A stretch of DNA of 64,000 nt from an uncultured Clostridia bacterium. Lineage in GTDB: Bacteria; Bacillota; Clostridia; TANB77; CAG-508. This document shows, one piece after another, positions 27,933-36,834 of the stretch; position 1 is the first letter of the stretch, and each line of letters opens with the position of its first letter. The position numbers and the translations under genes were made by a program. Under the pieces are notes generated by a model, which saw only the letters and a list, made by a program, of their open reading frames with translations, was not told the origin of the DNA and did not search any database. The stretch is from positions 13,620 to 77,619 of the forward strand of contig CAKPLT010000007.1 in the NCBI GenBank assembly GCA_934167755.1, given 5' to 3'.

Positions 27933-28982
27933 TTATGCCTCTAGTCCTTCTGGATTTTCTCCATCATCATTTTTTTTATTTTCATCATTGTTGTCTTCAT
28001 TCTTATCTTTTTTTTCTGGCTCTTTTTGACTTTCTTCTTGTTCTTTAATTTCTTCTCTTACAATTTTTTGTTCTTGTCTTATTCTTTCTACTTCTTGCAT
28101 TTTTCTTATAATATCATCTTTTAGAATAAAAATTGTCGCAGCTATATATATATATGCAATTGTTATATATGCTACTTGGAAATATTTTATTTTAAAACTC
28201 ACAAAATAATTTACAACTATATATATTATATTTAAAACTACTGGTAAAGTTAGTGCATATACAGCCATATTATAAATTGCAACAAATCTCATTCTTATTC
28301 GTGCAAGTGTTGTTGTAAACCATCCAAGTATTGCTATCTCTAGTGCATCTAACAACATATATATTAAATTAATTAAAAACAAATATACAAATGCTGACAC
28401 ACCATATCTTACATAATATTTAAACATACCCTGGCTTGTTAAATATTCTACTAATTGAGTTTTATTAAATGATGAAATGTTTTCTCCTGTATAGTTTTTT
28501 ACAAATTCACTATATGTATAGTTTTGATTTGCAATATGGTCATCGTCAATTTTACTTTTCAATATTATTCGATCTCTAAAGAAAAATATTGTTACTCCTG
28601 CTACTGTCTCGTCTTTTTCAAATTGTTCTCTTTGTTCATCTGTTTCTGTTAATGGATTTATTACTATTTTGTCAATTCCATCATATTGTATATTATCAAT
28701 TATTATTGGTTGTTCTATATTCATCTCAACTTTTCCATCAGCTACTGTAAAATCTGGTATGTTTTTTTCTATATATTGTGATAAATTATCTATTGTTTTT
28801 TTCATTTGCATTAATGAACCACACATAACAAAAATTGTAACAAAAGTAACTAGTGTTAATAAATATTTAAATGCTCGTGGCAGTCCTTCTGTTGCCATTG
28901 CTGGATATTGTTCAAATTTTGTTATTGAATACCATACTTTTTTGAAAAAGTTTATATTAACTGCTTCTTCTCTTTCTTTCAT
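27933..28982 (-). CDS. DUF1189-family membrane protein
   Basis: 349 aa. The N-terminal FFKKVWYSITKFEQYPAMATEG is the DUF1189 hallmark. One membrane helix precedes an about 130-residue extracytoplasmic domain; four more helices (about 190-305) follow, then a Glu/Lys/Asn-rich cytoplasmic tail. Function is unknown. The start ATG overlaps the alr stop (TAATG), so translation is coupled to alanine racemase and a cell-envelope role is likely but unproven. Confidence 0.78.
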   Translation of the reverse strand: MKEREEAVNINFFKKVWYSITKFEQYPAMATEGLPRAFKYLLTLVTFVTIFVMCGSLMQMKKTIDNLSQYIEKNIPDFTVADGKVEMNIEQPIIIDNIQYDGIDKIVINPLTETDEQREQFEKDETVAGVTIFFFRDRIILKSKIDDDHIANQNYTYSEFVKNYTGENISSFNKTQLVEYLTSQGMFKYYVRYGVSAFVYLFLINLIYMLLDALEIAILGWFTTTLARIRMRFVAIYNMAVYALTLPVVLNIIYIVVNYFVSFKIKYFQVAYITIAYIYIAATIFILKDDIIRKMQEVERIRQEQKIVREEIKEQEESQKEPEKKDKNEDNNDENKKNDDGENPEGLEA

Positions 28983-30088
28983 TACTCATACTCTCTTTCT
29001 ATACTACTATCTACAAACATTGGACTTACATCAAAATGTACCTCGTCATTTAATTTAATTTGTTTATTTGTTATATCAACACTTATATGATACATTCCAA
29101 GTCTTCCAAGTACTTCACATTTTTCTCCATTTATAATTACATATAGTTTTTTATTTTTCATAGCATCTTTTATATCTCTTACAACATATCTTAATTTATC
29201 TATCGTTCTAAACATATCTCTGTCTACTTTTACATTAAAACCATCAGCATAACCGCATGGTACTATCGCAACTTTTGTTTCTTTTTTTGTTGTATATGAA
29301 TTTGAATACCCTATATTATAACCACTTGGAATATTTTTTATTTCAGCAACATTGGATTTTAAGTACCCTACTTTTTTAAATCCAAATGTATTTGGTATTG
29401 ATAATCTTCCAAGTATTGCTGACCCAATTCTTACTGCATCTAAATGCATATCTGGGAATCGTAAAAATGCTGATGAATTGCATATATGCATCGTTCCTGG
29501 TTGAATATTGTTTTCTTTTAATGCATTTATGCATTGCATAAATCTATCATACTGTTCTTTTGATTCTTTTCCATCTCCAAAAAATGCTATTGAAAAATGT
29601 GAAAATATGCCTTCAATTTGAATGTTTTTCCATGTTTTTATAGTTTTTATCATATCTTCTTTTTGTCTATATATAAAACCATATCTTCCAAACCCTGTAT
29701 CTATTTTTAAATGAATTTTCACTTTTTGATTTATTTTTTGGGCAATTTTGTCAACCGCTTCTCCTGCTTCTTTTGACCCTACTGTTAATATTATTTTATT
29801 TTTTATTAATAACTCAATATCTTCTTTTATTGCAGTTGATGACATCATCAAAATATCTTGTTTTATTCCATTTTGTCTTAATTTAATTGCCTCTTCTACT
29901 GTTGCTACTGCAAAAAAATCAACTCCATTGTCAACTAAAAAATTCGCATATTCTATTAGACCTAATCCATAACCATTTCCTTTTATAACAGCAATTAATT
30001 TAGGCTTTTTTTTATCTTTATTTATAATTTCTCTAACAATTTTCAAATTATTTTTCAAATTATCTTTTTCTACTATTAGTGCTTTCAT
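28982..30088 (-). CDS. alr: Alanine racemase
   Basis: 368 aa fold-type III PLP enzyme that interconverts L- and D-alanine for peptidoglycan. The PLP-lysine motif reads AVIKGNGYGLG (usually KANAYGHG), LKIDTGFGRYG follows, and the second catalytic Tyr lies in NIGYSNSYTT near VPCGYADG. The start ATG at 30088 has AAGAGGAG 4-5 nt upstream; a start six codons earlier is less likely. It lies between femAB and DUF1189, a wall-precursor cluster. Confidence 0.88.
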   Translation of the reverse strand: MKALIVEKDNLKNNLKIVREIINKDKKKPKLIAVIKGNGYGLGLIEYANFLVDNGVDFFAVATVEEAIKLRQNGIKQDILMMSSTAIKEDIELLIKNKIILTVGSKEAGEAVDKIAQKINQKVKIHLKIDTGFGRYGFIYRQKEDMIKTIKTWKNIQIEGIFSHFSIAFFGDGKESKEQYDRFMQCINALKENNIQPGTMHICNSSAFLRFPDMHLDAVRIGSAILGRLSIPNTFGFKKVGYLKSNVAEIKNIPSGYNIGYSNSYTTKKETKVAIVPCGYADGFNVKVDRDMFRTIDKLRYVVRDIKDAMKNKKLYVIINGEKCEVLGRLGMYHISVDITNKQIKLNDEVHFDVSPMFVDSSIEREYE

Positions 30089-30131
30089 AATACTCCTCTT
30101 ATCCATTCTTTGTTGTATCTCTGTTTTTCTG

Positions 30132-31187
30132 TTATTTTTTAAACTTTGTTTTTAATCCTCTAAGATTTCTAAATGTTTTTTCAGAAAATTTATATAATGA
30201 ATATGTTAAAGGTTTAAATGGCATATATACTTCTCCTATGAATTCTGTAAAAGTTGCTCCAAAACCTTTTTTAAATCTATATAATCCATATTGTGGATGA
30301 CTTTCATCAACAACTCCTGAAACTCCTCTAAAATCATAAATATCATCTTTTCTAGCAATTGCCATTTTTATCATTTCCCATTGTAACAAATAATTCGGCA
30401 TTAAATTTCTATGTTCATTACTACTTGCACCATATAGGTACCATGTTTTATTTCCATAAAAAATTGGTATTACACCAGATATTGGTTTGTCCTCATAATA
30501 TGCCATTAACAATTTCATATGTTTTGGAGCTAATTCATCATACATCTTTTCAAAATAAGATAACGGTCTTATTATAAATCCATCTCTTGCACCAGTTTCA
30601 ACCATAATTCTATGGAAATCTTTTAAATCCTCTCTTGTACCTTCTTTTACAACTACTCCTTTTTTAGTAGCTAAACGCACATTATATCTTGTTTTAGAAT
30701 GGAAACCAGCAAAAATCTCTTCTTCTGTCTTTCCTTTTATATCTAGTCTAAAAACATATCTTGGTTGTATTTCTTCTCTAAAATTCTTTGCATCATCTTT
30801 AATTTTATATCCTAAATTTGCTACTATCTTTCTAAATTCTTCATCACTACTTAAAATATCAGGTTCTGCCTTATAAACAATTGCTTTATATTTTTTTGCT
30901 AATTCTTTTATTCCATCTGATAATTGTTTCATTACATTTATATCATATATATCACATGTTGGACCTCTTGAAGAGTACATAATATTTCCAAAAATCGGAA
31001 TTTTTCTTATCAAAATACTAACAGCTCCTATTATTTTTCCACTCCCATCTTCTGCTAATACAACTTCATTCTTCCAATTTGACTTTACATTTGCCCATTC
31101 TGGTGATTGTTGAAAATTACATCTTTCATGTCTTTCTAAAAATTCCTTGTATTCCTTTCTACTTTTTTCATCTGTTACGAATCTCAT
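30132..31187 (-). CDS. FemAB-type aminoacyltransferase
   Basis: 351 aa. It has twin GNAT-like folds typical of the FemABX family, which add amino acids from aminoacyl-tRNA to the lipid II peptide. Family segments seen are QSPEWANVKSNWKNEVVLAE (N-terminal), HSKTRYNVRLATKKGV, YLYGASSNEHRNLMPNYLLQ and DIYDFRGVSG. It is cytosolic. It lies 43 nt upstream of alr, which fits interpeptide-bridge or D-Ala metabolism. The attached amino acid cannot be told from sequence. Confidence 0.87.
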   Translation of the reverse strand: MRFVTDEKSRKEYKEFLERHERCNFQQSPEWANVKSNWKNEVVLAEDGSGKIIGAVSILIRKIPIFGNIMYSSRGPTCDIYDINVMKQLSDGIKELAKKYKAIVYKAEPDILSSDEEFRKIVANLGYKIKDDAKNFREEIQPRYVFRLDIKGKTEEEIFAGFHSKTRYNVRLATKKGVVVKEGTREDLKDFHRIMVETGARDGFIIRPLSYFEKMYDELAPKHMKLLMAYYEDKPISGVIPIFYGNKTWYLYGASSNEHRNLMPNYLLQWEMIKMAIARKDDIYDFRGVSGVVDESHPQYGLYRFKKGFGATFTEFIGEVYMPFKPLTYSLYKFSEKTFRNLRGLKTKFKK

Positions 31188-31286
31188 TTTTATATAACCT
31201 CATTTCTTTTTGCTCTTTTATTATTTACATTTTGCCTTTATTTTACACTAAATATATTATTTTTACAAGACTTTTTGGAAGAAAAG

Positions 31287-31346
31287 TTTTTACCAGTGGG
31301 GACACTCATTAATGGTAATTTTTTTACCACTGGGGACACCCTTTAG
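31287..31346. repeat. Palindromic repeat family R, copy 2 (two direct units)
   Basis: ACCAGTGGGGACACTCATTA, then a second unit ACCACTGGGGACACCCT. Same orientation as copy 1 and inverted relative to copy 3, so copies 2 and 3 bracket the zinc-ribbon gene. Confidence 0.7.
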
Positions 31347-31375
31347 ATGTAAAAAATCATTCTTATCTTAGGCAA

Positions 31376-31404
31376 TGGACATTTATGTAAATTTGTGTTA
31401 TAAT
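31376..31404 (+). promoter_or_regulatory. Promoter for the small ORF and zinc-ribbon gene
   Basis: TGGACA (31376-31381), 17 nt, TATAAT (31399-31404), followed by a ribosome site at about 31434. Confidence 0.75.
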
Positions 31405-31448
31405 TAAGTTGTAACTAGCAATGCTAATATTTTGAAAGGATGGTTATT

Positions 31449-31535
31449 ATGTACAAACTCAATTTAACAAACGCAACTATGAAACCTGTATTTACTTGGA
31501 AAAATATCACTATATTCAAGTTGAAATATAACTAA
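31449..31535 (+). CDS. 28-residue small protein or leader peptide
   Basis: ATG with AAAGGATGG upstream, 28 codons, TAA at 31533-31535. The peptide begins MYKLNLTNATMKPVFTWK and ends IFKLKYN: basic and partly hydrophobic. It sits about 45 nt after a good promoter and 74 nt before the zinc-ribbon gene. Its last codons overlap a 12-bp palindrome. It could be a translated leader, a small toxin-like peptide or a chance frame. The strong ribosome site and promoter favour translation. Confidence 0.45.
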   Translation: MYKLNLTNATMKPVFTWKNITIFKLKYN

Positions 31536-31557
31536 ATTAATAATTTAATTTAGTTAT
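31528..31557 (+). promoter_or_regulatory. 12-bp hairpin at the end of the small ORF
   Basis: ATAACTAAATTA / TAATTTAGTTAT with a 6-nt loop. There is no immediate T run, so it may act on translation or RNA stability rather than termination. Confidence 0.5.
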
Positions 31558-31609
31558 GTTACGGTTTTTATGCTATTCAATTTTTAATTAATAAGGAGGA
31601 AAATTATTA

Positions 31610-32752
31610 ATGGGAAAAATATTAGAAGGTTTTTGGGATTGCAAATATTGTGGTAACAAACGGATAAGAGGAAGTATTCGTGAATGCCCAAATTGCGGTA
31701 AAGCAAGAGACAATTCCACTAAATTTTATCTTGATTCATCAGAAAAGCATTATGTATCAGAAGAAAAAGCAGCAAAAATAAATAAAAATCCTGATTGGGT
31801 TTGCATTTACTGCGAACAGTTAAATTCAGATAATGATGATGTATGCATTTCTTGCGGAGCACCTAGAACATCTGAAAATATTAATTACTTTGAGAATCAA
31901 AAAAGAAATGAAGAAAAAAGTAAAAAGAATATTCAAAGTCAAACATTTAAAGATTCTTCTTCTAGCAGTTCATCACATAGAAACATTGACACTAAAAATT
32001 CTTTAGGTAATTCAAAAGATTCTATCAATTCTAAAAAGACAAGAACTTTTCAAAAAAAGACTAATTTTTTGAAATACATAATATTTATTCTTGTAATTGC
32101 AGTTGGTATTTTAGGTGCAGTTTCACTTTTTAAGCCAAAAGAACACAAAATTACTATTAGTGAACTTTCATGGGAGCGGTGTATTGATGTAGAGCGTTAT
32201 CAAACTGTTAAAGAAAACGATTGGATTTTGCCATCAGGTGGTCGATTGTTATATACAAGAAGAGAATATTCTCATTCTGAACAAGTATTAGATCATTACG
32301 AAACAAGAACTCGTTCAGTTGCAAAAGAACGAATTTCAGGGTACGAAACTTATGTTTCAGGTACTCGGGATCTTGGAAATGGATACTTCGAAGAAATCAC
32401 AAACGAACGGCCAATCTATGAAACATATTATGAAAACGAATCGTATGAAGAACCAATTTATCGGACAGAACCAGTATATCGTACTAAATATTATTATGAA
32501 ATTGATAAATGGCTTTATGAACATTCTGTTGAAACCAGTGGAACTAACGATTCCCCTTATTGGGGCAAAACAAATTTAAATTCAGATGAGAGAGAAGCTT
32601 CCAAATCTGAAACATATACCGTTAATGGTATTGACACCAAGAACGAAAAAGAACTTTCTTTCACCCTTCCTTTAGAAGATTGGTCTGCACTTGAAATTGG
32701 ACAAACCTTAAAAGTTAAAATATCTTTTGGGCAAGGGCAAATAATAGAATAG
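31610..32752 (+). CDS. Double zinc-ribbon membrane protein
   Basis: 380 aa. Two N-terminal four-Cys ribbons, C11/C14/C26/C29 (WDCKYCGNK) and C65/C68/C79/C82 (WVCIYCEQL), are of RanBP2/zinc-ribbon type. They are followed by a Ser/Lys-rich linker, one membrane helix (about 153-174), and an outward domain rich in Tyr/Arg/Glu (LDHYETRTR, repeated YETYYE/YRTEPVYRTKYYYEIDKW). This layout recurs in uncharacterised Firmicutes proteins. It has an AGGAGG site at a good distance. Codon use differs from its neighbours: five in-frame CGG plus CGT and CGA. It lies on the strand opposite almost every other gene and is bracketed by inverted R repeats, so transfer is likely. Confidence 0.72.
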   Translation: MGKILEGFWDCKYCGNKRIRGSIRECPNCGKARDNSTKFYLDSSEKHYVSEEKAAKINKNPDWVCIYCEQLNSDNDDVCISCGAPRTSENINYFENQKRNEEKSKKNIQSQTFKDSSSSSSSHRNIDTKNSLGNSKDSINSKKTRTFQKKTNFLKYIIFILVIAVGILGAVSLFKPKEHKITISELSWERCIDVERYQTVKENDWILPSGGRLLYTRREYSHSEQVLDHYETRTRSVAKERISGYETYVSGTRDLGNGYFEEITNERPIYETYYENESYEEPIYRTEPVYRTKYYYEIDKWLYEHSVETSGTNDSPYWGKTNLNSDEREASKSETYTVNGIDTKNEKELSFTLPLEDWSALEIGQTLKVKISFGQGQIIE

Positions 32753-32753
32753 C

Positions 32754-32795
32754 ACAAAACAAGGCACATTAATAGTGCCTTGTTTTGTTATTTTT
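32754..32795 (+). terminator. Terminator of the zinc-ribbon gene
   Basis: 14-bp stem ACAAAACAAGGCAC / GTGCCTTGTTTTGT, then TATTTTTATT, directly after the stop codon. Confidence 0.85.
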
Positions 32796-32796
32796 A

Positions 32797-32857
32797 TTAC
32801 CAAGAGTGTCCCCAATGGTAAGAAATTTTACCATTAATGAGTGTTCCTACTGGTAAC
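32797..32857. repeat. Palindromic repeat family R, copy 3 (inverted)
   Basis: Units TTACCAAGAGTGTCCCCAAT and ACCATTAATGAGTGTTCCTA..GGT are reverse complements of the copy 1/2 motif. The last codons and stop of the UPF0182 gene lie inside it. Confidence 0.7.
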
Positions 32858-35578
32858 TTTTTTATCATTCTCTTTTTTCATTTTATCAAGAGAATCAATC
32901 AAACTTTGAAGTTCCTTCAAATCAGACCCCATCATCTCCCAATCATTTCTATCATTAGACTCCGTCAAATTATTATTTGCATTTATGATTGCTTCAATTA
33001 AGCCATCAATGTCTTCTGTATTAGTTACTTCAATACTAACAGCAGATTGTGATAATAAATTAGTAATTGCTTCATTTAAGGTATCTCCTATTGCAACTTT
33101 TGTTCCAGAAGCTACAATAACCTTTTTTAATGTTGTTGGTTGGTTTGGTTCATTTGCCATTGTTTGATAAATTGTTTCAACATATAAAATACTGTTATCT
33201 ATAGGTATTATTTTCATCTCCTTAGAAATTTTACTTCCAGTAACATTAATGGTTTCAAGTTCAGCTGAAATTGTATCATCCTGACTTATTTGATTATCTA
33301 GTTGAATTGGTCCTAAAATATTACTATCTGTCGGATATTTATAAATCTTTAATTTGCATTCAGTTCCATTACATGTTCCAACAAGATATGAAACAATATT
33401 TGATTTTCCATTTTGTGTATACATTTGAACTAGTCCAAACTCTGAATTCTCATTATTTGGCGTTTTTATCATAGCATAATATGGTTTTAATGTTGATGTC
33501 TTTGATTTTGTAGATGTTGTTCCATATTTTGCAAATGCCCATATATCACTATTTCTATATAATACATCTTCTTTTACATTATGATATACCATAAGCATTT
33601 CTGATTGAACATTATATAAAAATTGTGGATATTTAAATTGTGATTTAATTCCTTCTGGTATTTCTTTTCCATTATAGTCTGAAAATATTGTTGGATATAA
33701 TTTTAAATATGCCATAATTATAGGGTCATTTCTATCTGTTATATAAAATGTTATATCTCCATCATAAGCATTTATAATAACTTTTACTGAATTTCTTATA
33801 TAATTGATATTTCTTTTAGCTCCATCATATTCAATTTCTGTATATGTTGAATATGGATATTGATCTGAAACTGTATATGCATCTAATACCCAATAAATTT
33901 GTCCATCATTTATTACTGTATATGGATTTTCATCATAAATTAAATTAGGTAATATAGTTTTTGCTCTTTCTATTATATTTCTATTTGTTAGTATTTTACT
34001 TTCACTTGAAATAGAACTTGACATTGCAAGTTTAATATTTTTATTTTTTATAGCTAATATTAATCTATCAAAAAATCCTACCTGTATACCTGAATTTCCA
34101 GTGTAATTATATGTATGTTCTACTCCACTATTATCTGTATAGTCATATTCTGTTTTATTTTTTGTATTTGTAACAACTACACTATTTGTTTCTACTCCAT
34201 AGTACATTCTAGGCTCTTTTATTTCATATATATTGTCAGAACCACTAATATCTTTTTGTAAATACTTTATATTTCCATCTTCTGTAACTGATGTTGCAGA
34301 CGCTACAATTTGTCCAATTCCATGTGTATATTCATAAGTTTTATTATTATAAGATATTGAATTATTTTCAATTTCTCTTGGTGCAACATATACTAATTGT
34401 TCTTTCCCATTTATATTATATTTTGCAAGTGTTGCATCACTAAATGTATAATATCCTGTTTCTGTTTGTGTATCTTTTAAACTTTGGACTACCAAATCTT
34501 TATTTACGATTGTTATATTATCAATAACTTCTGTATTTTTTTGAACTTCATCCTCTTTTATGGTTCCAGAATAATCTATACTTGTTTCTTCAGCATTTAT
34601 ATTATATGCATTTTGAGTTGATTTTATATTCTCTGATATGTATTTTCTTTCTTTATCAAATTCATTTGGTTTTACAAATATTAAATCATATCCTACCATA
34701 ACTATAAATAAAGCTACTAAATACACAGGAATAGCCATCAATGGATATATCATTTTTTTGTTCTTATTTTTTATAAACAATCTTATGGCTATTATTACAG
34801 AAATAACAATTACAACAGAAAGCAACAGATATCCCCATAATTGAATTGTAGATTCTACAATTCCAGCTCCTGTCAATTCAGTTCCATTACTTAATATTAA
34901 AAATTTTCCTGTGATTATATTTTGTGTATTAAATGCCGTTTTTAACCCAAATGCTACTGACAAGATGATACAATTTCTTAGTATTTTTTTTATAAGTTTG
35001 CTTTCTCGTAGCAAATCTCTATCAACAGCTTTAAAATATAAATTAAATACTAATATATAATATCCTGCCATATATACGCTCACCCAAAGTACTAATTTAA
35101 TAAAATATTCTATTAAAACAGCTATTAGTGGTTTTATAAACATATAATATGATATATCTAAATTGAAAATTATATCTGTTTTTCCAAATGAAGCATTACT
35201 TACAAATAGCAGTACTTTTTCAAGCAAGTCATTTGATATAATAATACTTGCTATAGCTGATACTATTAAAGTAATTGATTTATTTGGAAGCTTAGGAACT
35301 TCTTTTTTTTCTTGTTCAAAAAAAGGCTTTAGCCCTTGTTTTATTCCTCTATTTGTAAAATACAAAATTATACTTAAAAATACAAAAGAAATTCCCATTA
35401 TTGAATATTTATATTTTATATTTACCCAAAATTTTTCCACATATTGTTCTCCTAATTCAAGGTATTCTAAATATTCTCCTCTTAGTGATATATATGTTGC
35501 AAGTATGTATATTGCAATAAATAAAATTACGATTATTGCTCTCATTTTTTTACTAATTCTTAGTTTACTTATTTCCAT
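32834..35578 (-). CDS. UPF0182-family membrane protein
   Basis: 914 aa. About seven N-terminal membrane helices (residues 10-310) are followed by a long extracytoplasmic region (about 330-860) with family segments such as YVAPREI, NYTGNSGIQVGFFDRLILAI, SDQYPYSTY and LIYDENPYTV. A charged C-terminal coil follows. The function of the family is unknown. The start ATG at 35578 has AAGAGGAGAAG upstream. R repeats lie at both ends, and the C-terminal residues SRNTH are encoded by the repeat itself. Confidence 0.85.
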   Translation of the reverse strand: MEISKLRISKKMRAIIVILFIAIYILATYISLRGEYLEYLELGEQYVEKFWVNIKYKYSIMGISFVFLSIILYFTNRGIKQGLKPFFEQEKKEVPKLPNKSITLIVSAIASIIISNDLLEKVLLFVSNASFGKTDIIFNLDISYYMFIKPLIAVLIEYFIKLVLWVSVYMAGYYILVFNLYFKAVDRDLLRESKLIKKILRNCIILSVAFGLKTAFNTQNIITGKFLILSNGTELTGAGIVESTIQLWGYLLLSVVIVISVIIAIRLFIKNKNKKMIYPLMAIPVYLVALFIVMVGYDLIFVKPNEFDKERKYISENIKSTQNAYNINAEETSIDYSGTIKEDEVQKNTEVIDNITIVNKDLVVQSLKDTQTETGYYTFSDATLAKYNINGKEQLVYVAPREIENNSISYNNKTYEYTHGIGQIVASATSVTEDGNIKYLQKDISGSDNIYEIKEPRMYYGVETNSVVVTNTKNKTEYDYTDNSGVEHTYNYTGNSGIQVGFFDRLILAIKNKNIKLAMSSSISSESKILTNRNIIERAKTILPNLIYDENPYTVINDGQIYWVLDAYTVSDQYPYSTYTEIEYDGAKRNINYIRNSVKVIINAYDGDITFYITDRNDPIIMAYLKLYPTIFSDYNGKEIPEGIKSQFKYPQFLYNVQSEMLMVYHNVKEDVLYRNSDIWAFAKYGTTSTKSKTSTLKPYYAMIKTPNNENSEFGLVQMYTQNGKSNIVSYLVGTCNGTECKLKIYKYPTDSNILGPIQLDNQISQDDTISAELETINVTGSKISKEMKIIPIDNSILYVETIYQTMANEPNQPTTLKKVIVASGTKVAIGDTLNEAITNLLSQSAVSIEVTNTEDIDGLIEAIINANNNLTESNDRNDWEMMGSDLKELQSLIDSLDKMKKENDKKVTSRNTH

Positions 35579-35591
35579 ATTTTCTTCTCCT

Positions 35592-35698
35592 CTTACCAGT
35601 AGGAACACCCTTACTTTTTATTAACTAATTTTTTCATAAATGGGTGTCCCCGGTGGTAAAAATATTTACCATTAATAAGTGTCCCTACTGGTAAATTT
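35592..35698. repeat. Palindromic repeat family R, copy 4 (three units)
   Basis: Contains ACCAGTAGGAACACCC on the plus strand and two inverted units, GGGTGTCCCCGGTGGTAAA and ATTAATAAGTGTCCCTACTG. It abuts the ftsY stop codon. Confidence 0.7.
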
Positions 35699-36603
35699 TA
35701 AATTATAGCTTTAGCAAAGTCTTTTGAATTGAATATTTCCATATCATCAATTTGCTCTCCAACTCCAATAAATTTAACTGGAATTTTATTTTCTTCTACA
35801 ATTCCTATTACAGCTCCACCTTTTGCTGTACCATCTAGTTTTGTAAGTACTATTCCTGTAATATCTGCTTGTTCTTTAAATGCTTTTACTTGTGATATTG
35901 CATTTTGACCTGTTCCTGCGTCTATTACTAATAATACTTCTTTTGAAGCTTCTGGCATTTCTTTATTTATAACTTTTTGAATTTTGTTTAACTCATCCAT
36001 TAAGTATTTTTTATTATGCAACCTTCCCGCAGTATCACATATTAATACATCAGCTCCGATTTCTCTTGTTTTTGTAATTGCATCATATACTACAGATGCA
36101 GGGTCTATACCTTCTTCTCTTTTTACTATTTCTGCTCCTGCTCTTTTTGCCCAAATTTCTAGTTGTTCTACGGCTGCTGCTCTGAATGTATCTGCTGCTG
36201 CAACTACTACTTTCTTACCATCTCTTGCTAGTCGTGCTGCCATTTTTCCTATTGATGTTGTTTTTCCAACTCCATTTACTCCTATTACTAATATTACAGA
36301 TGGCTTTGTTTCAAGTCTTAGTGAATTGTCTGATATTTCTAATATTTTTTCAATTTCTTCTCTTAATGCTTCTTTTACTTGCTCTTCATCTTCTATTTTT
36401 TCCTTTTTTATTTTTTCTCTTAAATTTGATATTATTTTTGTTGATGTTTCTATTCCTATGTCTGACATTATTAATGCTTCTTCTAGTTCTTCTAGTAAGT
36501 CTTCGTCAACTTTTCTAAAATTACTGAATACATCATTTATTTTTTCATTTATTGACTCTTTTGTTTTGTTAAGTCCTTGTTTTAATTTATCAAAAAATCC
36601 CAT
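35698..36603 (-). CDS. ftsY: Signal recognition particle receptor FtsY
   Basis: 301 aa, a short FtsY with no acidic A domain. NG-domain motifs are G1 GVNGVGKTTSIGKMA, DTFRAAAVEQLEIWA, G3 DTAGRLHNK and G4 TKLDGTAKGG. It docks ribosome-SRP complexes at the membrane. The start ATG at 36603 (MGFFDKLKQGL) has AAGGAAGGA upstream. The gene stands alone: ffh is not adjacent in the window. Confidence 0.94.
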   Translation of the reverse strand: MGFFDKLKQGLNKTKESINEKINDVFSNFRKVDEDLLEELEEALIMSDIGIETSTKIISNLREKIKKEKIEDEEQVKEALREEIEKILEISDNSLRLETKPSVILVIGVNGVGKTTSIGKMAARLARDGKKVVVAAADTFRAAAVEQLEIWAKRAGAEIVKREEGIDPASVVYDAITKTREIGADVLICDTAGRLHNKKYLMDELNKIQKVINKEMPEASKEVLLVIDAGTGQNAISQVKAFKEQADITGIVLTKLDGTAKGGAVIGIVEENKIPVKFIGVGEQIDDMEIFNSKDFAKAII

Positions 36604-36679
36604 TTCAATCCTTCCTTCTTTTTTGCATATTATTATTCTAGCATCTTTTGTTAAAAATTGCAACATTAGTAAATTTTAT

Positions 36680-36708
36680 TTTACAAATGTTGCCTAATAT
36701 GTTATAAT
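36680..36708 (+). promoter_or_regulatory. Promoter of the PIN-domain gene
   Basis: TTTACA (36680-36685), 17 nt, TATAAT (36703-36708). The about 120-nt leader contains a small ACTCG/CGAGT hairpin and two A/G-rich ribosome-like sites. Confidence 0.7.
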
Positions 36709-36834
36709 AAAATAGTAACATTTGTTATGTAAATTAAAAAACTCGAATATCGAGTAAAAGAAAGGAGTAAAAAATTTTAATTTTAGCAACCACAAAAATT
36801 TTTTAAAAAAATTAAGAGCAAAGGAAAAAACATT

